A DNA stretch of 64,000 nucleotides, taken from assembly GCA_965277595.1 (NCBI GenBank), contig CBDIDH010000002.1:3534001-3598000 (forward strand), written 5' to 3'. Every line of letters starts with the position of its first letter. Position 1 is the stretch's first letter. Shown here piece by piece: positions 52,129 to 61,173 of the stretch. Source of the DNA: CBDIDH01 sp965277595. GTDB lineage: Bacteria; Planctomycetota; Planctomycetia; Isosphaerales; Isosphaeraceae. A program made the position numbers and the translations under genes. Under the pieces are notes generated by a model. It was not told the origin of the DNA and did no database searches. It saw nothing but the letters and a program-made list of their open reading frames with translations.

Positions 52129-53163
52129 GTGATCGACCCACGCGAGATGACACCCGAGACCTTCGCCAGGGTCGCCGAGACCTTCGGTGCCGAGCCTCGG
52201 GTCGTCCGCAGGCTCTATGCGGCGATCCTTGGTCGGGGGATTCACGACCCGGTTGTCTGGGGGCGATCGTTTCAGGTTCCCAAACGACTCGGCGAGGCAA
52301 TCGGCATTTTGCCCAGGCTCAAGTCCGAGGTCGTCCAGACCTCGACGCGGGACGGCTTTCAGAAAATCCGATTCCGAACCGAGGACGGCCTGGCCATCGA
52401 GACCGTCCTGATTCCCTTGCATCGCCCCGGCGCGGTAAGCGTCTGCCTGTCTTCGCAGGTCGGTTGCGTGATGGGGTGCGTCTTCTGCGCCACGGCGCGG
52501 ATGCCCGCGCGCCGGAATCTCCACGCCTGGGAGATCATCGACCAGTGGGTCCAGGCGCGCGACATCGCCCGATCGCAGGGGCGTCGGGTCACGGGCGTCG
52601 TTTTCATGGGAATGGGCGAGCCGTTTTTAAACTACGACCGCGTGATCACCGCGGCCGAGCTTTTACGCTGCCCCTTCGGCGGGTCAACCGCGGCGAGGGC
52701 GATCACGATCAGCACGGTCGGGCTCGTTCCCGAGATCGATCGGTACACGGTGGAAGGGCACCGGTTTCGACTCTCCATCAGCCTCGGCGCCGCGACGGAC
52801 GAGACTCGCGCCCGGCTCGTACCGATCGCCTCGCGAACGCCACTGGCCGAGGTGATGGCCGCGGCCCGTCGCCACGCGATCGATCGCCGCGACCGGGTCA
52901 TGCTTTCTTACGTCTGCATCGCGGGCGAGAACGTCAGCGAGGACGACGCCCGGGCGCTCGGTCGTTTGATCGGCGACACGCCGGTCCGTCTCGACCTGAT
53001 CGATGTCACTGACCCGACCGGGCGCTATCGAGCTCCGTCCGTGGACGAACTCTCGGCGTTTCGTGATGCCCTCAGCCGCCACGTCGGCCAGCCGGTGGTG
53101 CGCCGGTACTCGGGCGGGGCCGACATCCAGGCCGCCTGCGGGACACTGGCGGGGCAAGCCTGA
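52129..53163 (+). CDS. rlmN: RlmN-like radical SAM rRNA/tRNA A2503-type methylase
   Basis: 344 residues. RlmN methylates C2 of A2503 in 23S rRNA and A37 in some tRNAs. The radical SAM cluster is C-x3-C-x2-C in GCVMGCVFCATA, preceded by CLSSQVG, whose first Cys matches the E. coli Cys118 position. The second catalytic Cys is the AACGTL near the C-terminus (Cys355 equivalent). GVVFMGMGEPFLNYDRVI and ITISTVGLVPEIDRYTVEG are the typical SAM-binding blocks. The start at 52129 is GTG; ATG 52147 is an alternative. Neither has a strong Shine-Dalgarno. It converges with the next gene, 7 bp apart. Confidence 0.86.
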   Translation: MIDPREMTPETFARVAETFGAEPRVVRRLYAAILGRGIHDPVVWGRSFQVPKRLGEAIGILPRLKSEVVQTSTRDGFQKIRFRTEDGLAIETVLIPLHRPGAVSVCLSSQVGCVMGCVFCATARMPARRNLHAWEIIDQWVQARDIARSQGRRVTGVVFMGMGEPFLNYDRVITAAELLRCPFGGSTAARAITISTVGLVPEIDRYTVEGHRFRLSISLGAATDETRARLVPIASRTPLAEVMAAARRHAIDRRDRVMLSYVCIAGENVSEDDARALGRLIGDTPVRLDLIDVTDPTGRYRAPSVDELSAFRDALSRHVGQPVVRRYSGGADIQAACGTLAGQA

Positions 53164-53170
53164 TTCTGCT

Positions 53171-53638
53171 TCAGACTTCAGGTTGCTTCGGTGAGGTTCG
53201 GCGACCGTGGGTCCGGCGGAGGGCGGCGATAAGTTCGAGCGTCGGCTCGACGTAAGGCGAGAGAGCGGGCTGGGAAACGACCCACGACTCGGCGTGATCG
53301 CGGGGGGTATAGACGCGCTTGCCCTTGTGGGTTTGGCGGTCGACGACGCCACGGTCAACCAGGAACAACAAGACGGCGACGCGGCGCCCGAGCGAGGCGC
53401 GCGACCAGTAAGACGACGAGGCCAGGTCGTTCTCGAGGTGTAGTCCGGCATACCGCAAGGCTTCCTCGACGAGCGCTTCGAGGTGCTCGTCGTTGCGATG
53501 GCGTCGGTAACCGGCAAGACGGTCGGTCCACTGGCGAGAGAGGTCGCGGACGGATAATGCGGGCACGGAAAATGCATTCCTGGGGATTTTGGAATTGCGG
53601 AGAGTTCCTTCCTCCCCGCCAACAACCTTGATCATCAT
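53171..53638 (-). CDS. Hypothetical protein (about 155 aa)
   Basis: A minus-strand frame ends at 53171, and MMIKVV at 53638 or the ATG at 53635 gives about 155 residues; a longer start at 53710 is open but not supported. The body is basic and helical: LSRQWTDRLAGYRRHRNDEH, then LVEEALRYAGLHLENDLASS and YWSRASLGRRVAVLLFLVDR. There is no signal peptide. The C-terminus ends AALRRTHGRRTSPKQPEV. The family is not recognised and no partner is evident. Convergence with rlmN is tight (7 bp). Confidence 0.55.
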   Translation of the reverse strand: MMIKVVGGEEGTLRNSKIPRNAFSVPALSVRDLSRQWTDRLAGYRRHRNDEHLEALVEEALRYAGLHLENDLASSSYWSRASLGRRVAVLLFLVDRGVVDRQTHKGKRVYTPRDHAESWVVSQPALSPYVEPTLELIAALRRTHGRRTSPKQPEV

Positions 53639-53878
53639 ACCGGAAGGGGTCAAGCCCCGCACCCCCGATCGACGATGCGGAAGATGGCCCTCGACAATTG
53701 GCTTTGACACCGCCGATTCGTTTCATTACGTTCTGAGGTCGCGAGTTAGGCCAGGAGGCTTTGGCGGACAGGACCCGGCCGGAGGTCGGACGGATGGCCC
53801 GCCCCGCCTCGACGCGGGGCTGAAGCCCCCGAGACTCGACCGGCGGTCGGTCCCGGCTCAACGGATGTGATATACCTC

Positions 53879-56332
53879 ATGTTCCAAACGATCGCCAACG
53901 TGGTTGTTCGCCGCGGGTGGGTCATTCTCGCCGCCTGGGGCGTCTTCACCGCGATACTTTACCTGGCCGCTCCCAACTGGGATCAGGTGACCCGCGACGA
54001 TAATGTCCGGTTCTTTCCCGAAGGCTATCCCAGCGTCGTTGGCCAGGATCTGCTGGAAACCGGCTTTCCGCGCGATGCCTCAAGCTCGCAGGTCGTCCTC
54101 GTCTACGAGCGCCCGGGAGGCAAGCTCACAGAGGCCGATCTCGTCTTCGTGGACCAGGATGCGTCGAGCCTTTACGCGTTCGCGAGCAAGGTGCCAAGCC
54201 TCGGTCTCAAGAAAATCGACACGCATCGGACCCCAGTCGTCGGCCCGAGATTGGTCAGCCAGCCCAGCGCCAAGGGGGGTCAGGCGGTCCTGACGATCGT
54301 CTCATTAAACAGCACGCATCTGGCGAAATCGACCCGGCTCGCGGTCGACAAGATGGAAGGCTTCTTGTCGCAACGCCCGGCGCCCCCCGAGGGGCTTTCG
54401 AAGTCAATGACCGGCTCGGCGGTCGTGGGCCGCGACATGAACACGGCGTCGAACTCAAGCATTCACAACACGACTTACGCGACGATTGCGCTGGTCGTCA
54501 TCATCCTGCTGGTGGTGTACCGTTCGCCGCTTTTGGCTCTGACGCCGCTCTTGACGATTGCCCTCTCGGTCAAGGTTTCGCTCTGGGCGATCGCCCTGGT
54601 CACGAAGATTCCTCACCTGAATTTTCAGGTGATTGACATCACGAACATCTTCGTGATCGTCGTTCTCTTCGGCGCCGGGACGGATTATTGTCTCTTCTTG
54701 ATCGCCCGATACCGCGAGGAATTGATCCGCGGCCGATCGCGTGATGACGCCCTTCGCGAGGCCATCTCGCAGGTCGGCGGCGCTCTGGTCGCCAGCGCGG
54801 GAACGGTGATCGTCGGCCTGGGAATGCTCTGGTTCTCGACCTTCGCCAAGATTCGCTATACCGGCCCCGCAATCGCCCTGAGCCTGGTCGTCGGCCTGGT
54901 CGGCTCGTTGACGCTCGCCCCGGTTCTCTTGCACTGGCTTCGCGGCGCGATCTTCTGGCCCTTCCGCCAGCCGCATCATGAAAAAGGGGCCGATGTTGAG
55001 ATCGAGAGCCTTGAGCAGATGCCCCTTTCCGGGTTCTGGCTCGCCGCGGCCGGCCTCGTGGTTCGAAGACCGGGGATGATCCTGGCGGCGAGCGTGGTGA
55101 TCCTCGCTTATCCGGCCTATTGCGGGTATCACACGCGACCCAACTACAGCCAGCTCGCGGATCTGGACGCCGACCGGCCCAGTGTCAAGGGGGCGCAGGT
55201 CATCCAGAAGTATTACGCGGTCGGCGAGATCGGCACGTCGAGTGTCCTCATTGAGCACCCGACGATTGACTTCCGCCAGCAAAAAGGGCGCGACGTCATG
55301 GACGTCGTGAGCCGGAAGCTTGCCTCGGTGAACAACGTCGCCGAGGTCCGTTCGGTCTCGCAGCCTCTGGGTAAACCTGGCAAGCCAGCGGCTCAGAAAA
55401 CCTTTGCCGAGCGTTACCTTGAACAGCTGATGCGCGCCGCGGTTGACTCGCGCTATGTCAGCCTCAACCCCGCGCGCAAGGCCGACCGTTATCACGTCAC
55501 CCGAGTGGACGTGGTCTTCAAGACCGACCCTTTCTCTGACCCAAGCCTTCAGGCGCTGGAGTCGGTCCTCGCGACGGTCAAGGAGGCTGCTGCCAATGGC
55601 GGTCCGCTTGCTGGAGCGACCCGGATCGGCCTGACCGGCGCGACGGCCTCGGTGGATGACCTCAAGAAGGTGACGACGCAGGATGAATGGTGGATGTATC
55701 TACGTGTCACGGTCGGGGTTTACGTCATCCTCGTCGTCTTGCTTCGACGCCCTTTTATCTGCCTGTATTTGATTGCCACGGTGATCCTGGGTTATCTGGC
55801 CTCACTCGGAATCACGGAACTGGTGTTCAAATGGCTGCATACAGGTCCAGAGCCCTGGGTCGGGCTTGACTGGAAGGTCGGCTTCTTCCTTTATGTGATC
55901 CTGATCGCCGTCGGTGAGGATTACAACATCTTCCTGATGTCGCGGGTAATCGAGGAGGAAGGCAAGCACGGGGTCGTCGAGGGGACACGACTTGCCGTGG
56001 CCCACACGGGCGGAATCATCAGCTCGTGCGGCCTGATCATGGCCGGAACCTTTTGCTCGATGCTCACGGCCAGCTTGACGGCGCTTCGGGAACTCGGGTT
56101 TGCGCTCGGTCTGGGTGTCTTGCTCGACACCTTCCTCGTTCGCCCTGTGCTCGTACCGGCCTTTGTCGTCTTGATGGAACGTATCCGCCCGACGAAACGC
56201 AAGGAACATCACGTTCACCTGCCGGTCGCGGGAACCAATGGCACTCCCTCCGACAAGGATTCCGCCAACGAACCCGCGACGGCCGCGCTGCCGCCGCACC
56301 CGCACGGACCGGCCTTTCTCTACCGACGTTAA
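53879..56332 (+). CDS. MMPL/RND-family exporter
   Basis: 817 residues from ATG 53879; a GTG at 53867 is in frame but less likely. The MMPL layout is visible: helix 1 (VVVRRGWVILAAWGVFTAIL), a large extracytoplasmic loop with YPSVVGQDLLETGFPRDASS, helices 2-6 (TIALVVIILLVVYRSPLLAL, FVIVVLFGAGTDYCLFLIAR, the second holding the conserved GTDYCLF of MmpL proton relay), then a second loop and helices 7-12 with VGFFLYVILIAVGEDYNIFL. The repeat GTDYCLF/GEDYNIF marks both halves. Such pumps export lipids or small molecules by proton motive force; the cargo is unknown. The TPR gene follows by 34 bp and may share the transcript. Confidence 0.9.
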   Translation: MFQTIANVVVRRGWVILAAWGVFTAILYLAAPNWDQVTRDDNVRFFPEGYPSVVGQDLLETGFPRDASSSQVVLVYERPGGKLTEADLVFVDQDASSLYAFASKVPSLGLKKIDTHRTPVVGPRLVSQPSAKGGQAVLTIVSLNSTHLAKSTRLAVDKMEGFLSQRPAPPEGLSKSMTGSAVVGRDMNTASNSSIHNTTYATIALVVIILLVVYRSPLLALTPLLTIALSVKVSLWAIALVTKIPHLNFQVIDITNIFVIVVLFGAGTDYCLFLIARYREELIRGRSRDDALREAISQVGGALVASAGTVIVGLGMLWFSTFAKIRYTGPAIALSLVVGLVGSLTLAPVLLHWLRGAIFWPFRQPHHEKGADVEIESLEQMPLSGFWLAAAGLVVRRPGMILAASVVILAYPAYCGYHTRPNYSQLADLDADRPSVKGAQVIQKYYAVGEIGTSSVLIEHPTIDFRQQKGRDVMDVVSRKLASVNNVAEVRSVSQPLGKPGKPAAQKTFAERYLEQLMRAAVDSRYVSLNPARKADRYHVTRVDVVFKTDPFSDPSLQALESVLATVKEAAANGGPLAGATRIGLTGATASVDDLKKVTTQDEWWMYLRVTVGVYVILVVLLRRPFICLYLIATVILGYLASLGITELVFKWLHTGPEPWVGLDWKVGFFLYVILIAVGEDYNIFLMSRVIEEEGKHGVVEGTRLAVAHTGGIISSCGLIMAGTFCSMLTASLTALRELGFALGLGVLLDTFLVRPVLVPAFVVLMERIRPTKRKEHHVHLPVAGTNGTPSDKDSANEPATAALPPHPHGPAFLYRR

Positions 56333-56365
56333 GGCGTTGACATTCCGGGTCAGGAGCAGAGGTAA

Positions 56366-57595
56366 ATGCCGATGGCTTTCCTCGGAACGATCGTCGGCCT
56401 TGCCTTGACCCTGACGACATTAACGGACGAACCTGGCAAGGTTGCCGAGGCAGATAGGGCCCAGGTCGAGACCGAGGCCACGAATCAGGCGTCTCAGGCC
56501 GATCGGCTTTTCAAGGCAGGTCAATATCAGGCCGCCTTGCCGCTTTATGAGGCCGAGCGGGCCTCGCGCTCGGCCCTGGGCGATCGTCGGTATGAAGCGT
56601 ACGCCCTTCGCGCGATGGGTTGCTGCCGGTCGGCGCTCGGTGACGATCTTCGGGCAATCGCCATCTGGCAAGAGGCCCGCAAGCTCGATGCGCTCCGTGA
56701 TGATCCGGCATTCGAGGGCTATGACTGGCTCCTGATCGGCCAGGCCTATCTGCGTTGTGGTCGGCTTTCGGAAACGGTCGAGGCCGTGACGCTTTCCTTG
56801 CCGAAGCTTTCCAAGGCGATTGACAACGACCACGAGGCCGACGCTCGCCTCGTTCTCGCCGATGCACTCTTGCAGCTTGATCGGCCGCGCGACGCGGCTC
56901 GACATCTTGAGCGGGCCGAGACGCTCGCCCACACACTGAATGATCCGCGACGTCTGGCACTCTCTCAACTGGGTTCCGCCCGGGTCGCGCTGGCGACTGA
57001 CCAGCCAGGTCTCGCCGTTGATCGAGCCGATGAGGCGCTCAGGACCTTCAAAACGTTGAACGCCAAAGGCGACGCCGCGCTCGCCTCGCGAACGCTTGGC
57101 GAAGCCTATGCCGACCTCGGCCGTCTTGACGCGGCCGTCGCCCCTCTGGAAGCAGCGGCGCGCGATCATGAGACGGTCAAAAATCTGTCGGCCGTCGCCG
57201 ACGACCTGGCCCTGCTCGCCGCTGTTCGGGCCGACGCGGGCGACCCGGCCGCGGCCGTCGCCACTGCTCAACGCGTGGTCAAGGCGAGACGGGACGCGAG
57301 CGATCCCTCGGGCGAGGTCGATGCGCTCGTCGCGCAGGCGAGTTTTCAGGATCAGGCGAAGGATCAAGGCGGGTCAGCCGCGACACTCGCCGAGGCGCTG
57401 AGCGTTGCCAGACAGGAGGCAACCCCGGCCCGGCTGGTCAAGCTCCTGATCCTTGCCTCGACGGTCACCCGACGCGCCGGCCAGTCTGCGAAAGCGGACG
57501 CTCTTTTGACCGAGGCCGAGCAGACCGCGTCGTCGGCGGATAACGCCGCCCTGAAGCGTCTGGTGACCGAGGCGAAGGCGTCGCTTGCTCGTTGA
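56366..57595 (+). CDS. Exported TPR-repeat protein (409 aa)
   Basis: ATG 56366 with AGGAG and AGAGGT upstream. MPMAFLGTIVGLALTLTTLT is a signal-like N-terminus. The rest is a run of TPR-type helices: QADRLFKAGQYQAALPLYEA, GDRRYEAYALRAMGCCRSAL, GDDLRAIAIWQEARKLDALR, LLIGQAYLRCGRLSETVEAV and so on to the end. TPRs are protein-binding scaffolds. It follows the MMPL gene by 34 bp on the same strand, so it could act with the exporter. The stop precedes a convergent hairpin and clpC. Confidence 0.75.
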   Translation: MPMAFLGTIVGLALTLTTLTDEPGKVAEADRAQVETEATNQASQADRLFKAGQYQAALPLYEAERASRSALGDRRYEAYALRAMGCCRSALGDDLRAIAIWQEARKLDALRDDPAFEGYDWLLIGQAYLRCGRLSETVEAVTLSLPKLSKAIDNDHEADARLVLADALLQLDRPRDAARHLERAETLAHTLNDPRRLALSQLGSARVALATDQPGLAVDRADEALRTFKTLNAKGDAALASRTLGEAYADLGRLDAAVAPLEAAARDHETVKNLSAVADDLALLAAVRADAGDPAAAVATAQRVVKARRDASDPSGEVDALVAQASFQDQAKDQGGSAATLAEALSVARQEATPARLVKLLILASTVTRRAGQSAKADALLTEAEQTASSADNAALKRLVTEAKASLAR

Positions 57596-57611
57596 AAGTT
57601 CGAACGACGAA

Positions 57612-57640
57612 GGGCGGAAAGGCATGACACCTTTCCGCCC
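57612..57640. terminator. Bidirectional hairpin between the TPR gene and clpC
   Basis: GGGCGGAAAGG (57612-57622) and CCTTTCCGCCC (57630-57640) form a perfect 11-bp stem with loop CATGACA. It lies between two convergent stops, 17 bp after the TPR gene and 33 bp after clpC. No T tract follows. Confidence 0.7.
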
Positions 57641-57672
57641 CGGATCGTCGGATAACCAGGTCGCGCGATCGC

Positions 57673-60192
57673 TTACTTCGACTCGCCAACCTGCGGCGTG
57701 GACTCGCCACCGACACCGGCGAGAGCCTTGACTTCGTTCTTGGCGCTGGCCTCGAACTTAAGCCGCTTGAGCTCGCCCACGTCTTCCAGCGTGACCGTGA
57801 TCCGGTCCTTCCCCTTGAAGACGCCGCGAAGGATCTCCTCGGCGACGGGGTCCTCGACCAGGTTCTCGATCGCTCGACGGAGCGGTCGGGCACCGTAATC
57901 GGGGTTGAACCCCTTGGTGATGATGTAGTCCTTGGCCTCGTCGGTCAGGACGAGTTCCAGACCACGATCGGCGAGCCTGCCGCGGACCTTTTGCAGCTCG
58001 ATATCGACGATCAGCTTGAGGTTTTCCTTGTTCAACGAGTGGAAGACGATCACGTCGTCGAGCCGGTTCAAAAACTCGGGGCGGAAGTAACGCTCGATCG
58101 AGACCTTGAGACGCTCTTTCATCTGTTCATAACTGGCCGCGTCGTCTCGACCGCGGTCGAAACCAAAGATATTCGAGGTCGAGGTGGCCTCGGCTCCGGC
58201 GTTCGTGGTCATGATGATGATCGTGTTCTTGAAGTCGACGTTGCGGCCGAAGCTGTCTGTCAGCCGGCCCTCTTCCATGATCTGGAGAAGCATGTTGTAG
58301 ACGTCGGGGTGGGCCTTCTCGATCTCGTCGAGAAGAACGACCGCGTAGGGACGTCGGCGGATCTTCTCGGTGAGCTGACCACCTTCCTCGTAGCCAACGT
58401 AGCCCGGCGGGGCGCCGATGAGCCGCGAGACGTTGTGCTTCTCCATGTATTCCGACATGTCGATCTGGATCAGGGCATCGGCGTCGCCAAACATGAACTC
58501 GGCGAGGGCCTTGGCCAGGTGCGTCTTGCCGACCCCGGTGGGTCCGGCGAAGATGAAGCATCCGATCGGCCGCTTCGGATCTTTGAGACCCGACCGGCTC
58601 CGACGGACAGCCTGGCTGATCCGCTTGATCGCCTCGGTTTGCGAGATAACCTTCTTCTGGATCTCCTCTTCCATCTTGAGGAGTCGGCCGGTTTCCTCGG
58701 CCTCCAGCCGCGTGAGCGGAATGCCGGTCATTTTGCTGACGACCTCGGCGACGACTTCCTCGTCCACCGTGCCGTCGACTTCCTTCGACCGTTCGCGCCA
58801 CTCGCGATTAATCGTTTCCTTCTTCTTCTTGAGCTTGTCGGCCTGATCGCGAAGGGCCGCGGCGCGCTCAAAGTCCTGGTTGGCGACGGCCTCTTCCTTG
58901 TCCTGGTTGAGCCGTTCGATCTGATCGTCAAGCTCTTTGAGGTCAGGGGGCCGGGTCATCGCCTTGAGGCGAACGCGGGCGCCGGCCTCGTCAACGACGT
59001 CGATGGCCTTGTCGGGCAGGCATCGGCCGGTGATGTAGCGATCAGAAAGTTCGATCGAGGCTTCGAGCGCCTCGTCGGTGATCTGGACGCGGTGGTGAGC
59101 CTCATACCGATCGCGAAGGCCGCGAAGAATTTCCAGGGCCTCGGTCTTGCTCGGAGGCTCGACCACGATGGTCTGGAACCGGCGTTCGAGGGCACCATCT
59201 TTCTCGATGTACTTGCGGTACTCGTCGAGCGTCGTGGCGCCGATGCACTGGACCTCGCCGCGGGCAAGGGCCGGCTTGAGGACGTTGGAGGCGTCAATCG
59301 CGCCTTCGGCACCGCCGGCGCCGACGAGCGTGTGCAGCTCGTCGATGAAGAGGATCGTGTTCTTGGCGCGGCGGACCTCATTCATGACGGCCTTGATCCG
59401 CTCCTCAAACTGACCGCGGTACTTCGTGCCGGCGACCATCATCGCCAGGTCGAGCACGACGATCCGGCGATCGCGGAGCAGTTCGGGGACGTTGCCGTCA
59501 ATGATCATCTGGGCGAGGCCCTCGACGATCGCGGTCTTGCCGACACCAGCCTCGCCGAGCAGGACGGGGTTATTCTTGGTCCTGCGCGAGAGGACCTGGA
59601 CGACCCGCTCGATTTCATTTTGGCGGCCGATGACCGGGTCCAGCTTGCCCTGGCGGGCGAGGTCGGTCAGGTCGCGGCCGAACGAGTCCAAGGCCGGAGT
59701 CTTGGACTTATTACCTTTGGCGGCGGCACGTTCCCCTTCGCCGCCGGCATCCATCCCGTGACCGAGCAAGTTGAGGACCTCCTCGCGCACTTCGTCGAGC
59801 TTCAGGTTCAGGTTCATCAACACCTGGGCGGCGACCCCCTCTTGCTCGCGAAGCAGGCCAAGCAAAAGGTGTTCGGTTCCGACGTAGTTGTGGTTCAGGT
59901 TTCGAGCTTCCTCGATGGCGTACTCGATAACCTTCTTGGCCCTGGGGGTCTGCGGAAGTTTCCCCATCGTGACCATATCCGGGCCGGCCTGGACGATTTT
60001 TTCGACCTCGTTACGGATCTTGCGGAGGTCGACGTCCAGGTTTTTCAGCACGTTGGCGGCAACGCCGCTGCCCTCCTTGATCAGGCCGAGCAGGACGTGT
60101 TCAGTGCCGACGTACTCGTGGTTGAAGCGCTGGGCCTCCTGATTGGCCAGTTGCATCACCTTGCGGGCACGGTCGGTGAAGCGCTCATACAT
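57673..60192 (-). CDS. clpC: ClpC-type AAA+ protease ATPase
   Basis: 839 residues, full length. The N-terminal Clp_N repeats read MYERFTDRARKVMQLANQEA and RFNHEYVGTEHVLLGLIKEG, then a second NHNYVGTEHLLLGLLREQEG. The first AAA+ module has GEAGVGKTAIVEGLAQMI and Walker B TILFIDELHTLVGAG. The UVR region LNQDKEEAVANQDFERAAAL distinguishes ClpC from ClpB. The second AAA+ module holds GPTGVGKTHLAKALAEFMFG and VVLLDEIEKAHPDVYNMLLQ. ClpC unfolds substrates for ClpP, usually with an adaptor; no ClpP-binding tripeptide was checked. It is a single gene between convergent hairpin and a TPR/membrane gene. Confidence 0.95.
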   Translation of the reverse strand: MYERFTDRARKVMQLANQEAQRFNHEYVGTEHVLLGLIKEGSGVAANVLKNLDVDLRKIRNEVEKIVQAGPDMVTMGKLPQTPRAKKVIEYAIEEARNLNHNYVGTEHLLLGLLREQEGVAAQVLMNLNLKLDEVREEVLNLLGHGMDAGGEGERAAAKGNKSKTPALDSFGRDLTDLARQGKLDPVIGRQNEIERVVQVLSRRTKNNPVLLGEAGVGKTAIVEGLAQMIIDGNVPELLRDRRIVVLDLAMMVAGTKYRGQFEERIKAVMNEVRRAKNTILFIDELHTLVGAGGAEGAIDASNVLKPALARGEVQCIGATTLDEYRKYIEKDGALERRFQTIVVEPPSKTEALEILRGLRDRYEAHHRVQITDEALEASIELSDRYITGRCLPDKAIDVVDEAGARVRLKAMTRPPDLKELDDQIERLNQDKEEAVANQDFERAAALRDQADKLKKKKETINREWRERSKEVDGTVDEEVVAEVVSKMTGIPLTRLEAEETGRLLKMEEEIQKKVISQTEAIKRISQAVRRSRSGLKDPKRPIGCFIFAGPTGVGKTHLAKALAEFMFGDADALIQIDMSEYMEKHNVSRLIGAPPGYVGYEEGGQLTEKIRRRPYAVVLLDEIEKAHPDVYNMLLQIMEEGRLTDSFGRNVDFKNTIIIMTTNAGAEATSTSNIFGFDRGRDDAASYEQMKERLKVSIERYFRPEFLNRLDDVIVFHSLNKENLKLIVDIELQKVRGRLADRGLELVLTDEAKDYIITKGFNPDYGARPLRRAIENLVEDPVAEEILRGVFKGKDRITVTLEDVGELKRLKFEASAKNEVKALAGVGGESTPQVGESK

Positions 60193-60460
60193 TCGGTCGA
60201 CTCCCTATCAATCGTTTCAAACCGCCCCCGTCGGCGAGGTTCTCAGAGACGACGGCGGATCGGTTGCCGACACCCCGCCCGCAGACTATCGAGAACCCGC
60301 TACCTCGCGTTCCAGGGGGGTATCGAGCCGGTCCAGACTCTTCGTTCGCTCACCGTCCCCATTCTACGCCATCCGCCAACCGAACGTTCAAGACGGTGGA
60401 TTCCTGGGCCAGTAACTGTCCTGGTCAATGGAACGTTTCCACTCACCAAAACCCGCGACA

Positions 60461-61036
60461 TCACGAAGTCCGTTTCATCGCGTCTCCATCCGTTCCGCCG
60501 TGAGTTGTTGAGTCGTCCGCGTCAAGCCGAGCAAGCGTTTGTTGAATTTCCCAGCGCCATTTGCCGCCGCCGTCGAGTTCCTGACACTGGCGAAAGGCCC
60601 GACGCGCCATGCCCGGTTGTTCCGTCCTGACGAAGAGCGTCCCAAGTTGCATCAGGGCATCGGCGTCGTGGTCGTCCATGGCGAGAATCTGTTCCAAGGC
60701 GTTTCGGGCCTCCTGAAACTGCCCACGCAGATAAAACTCGGTGGCTTCACGGAAGAGGCGATCAATCTCGATTCGATGTCCAGCGGGATGACGGAGACAG
60801 ACCCACCAGAGCGTGTAACCGAGGCTGACGAGCCAGCTACAGAGGGCCAGCGACGCAAAAAATCCCACCCAAACCGGCGCGAAGGAGTCAGTCCAGATGA
60901 ACCGGGCCACCAGGGCAAGGTTCAACGTCGCGGCGAAGAAGGCTGCAAGGGTCAGGCCCAGAACATCCTGACCCGTCCAGATTTGCGGCAAGCCGGGCCA
61001 GATGCTCAGGGCGGCGATCCACAATCGTCTGGGCAC
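60461..61036 (-). CDS. Membrane-anchored TPR-type protein (191 aa)
   Basis: The GTG at 61036 has GGAAGGAG seven bases upstream and is preferred to the TTG at 61114, which has no such site. The N-terminal half has about three hydrophobic helices: RRLWIAALSIWPGLPQIW, DVLGLTLAAFFAATLNLALV and VGFFASLALCSWLVSLGYTL. The C-terminal half is two TPR-like repeats (FREATEFYLRGQFQEARNAL and DHDADALMQLGTLFVRTEQP). It probably faces the cytoplasm with its TPR domain and could scaffold other envelope proteins. Confidence 0.7.
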   Translation of the reverse strand: MPRRLWIAALSIWPGLPQIWTGQDVLGLTLAAFFAATLNLALVARFIWTDSFAPVWVGFFASLALCSWLVSLGYTLWWVCLRHPAGHRIEIDRLFREATEFYLRGQFQEARNALEQILAMDDHDADALMQLGTLFVRTEQPGMARRAFRQCQELDGGGKWRWEIQQTLARLDADDSTTHGGTDGDAMKRTS

Positions 61037-61173
61037 GCAACGGCTCCTTCCCGAAGGACCGCGTGTGGTTCGTCCTAATTCCACGACCTGATTGTAAACC
61101 ACCAGTTGGGGCAAATCAAGCGAGGCTGTCGCACGTGTCGGATTGTTCAGGTAGGGTGCGCTGACAACGCAGA

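Noticed and set aside
57991..60630. 879-residue plus-strand frame opposite clpC
   Set aside because: Antisense to ClpC with no recognisable domain; shadow of a conserved gene.
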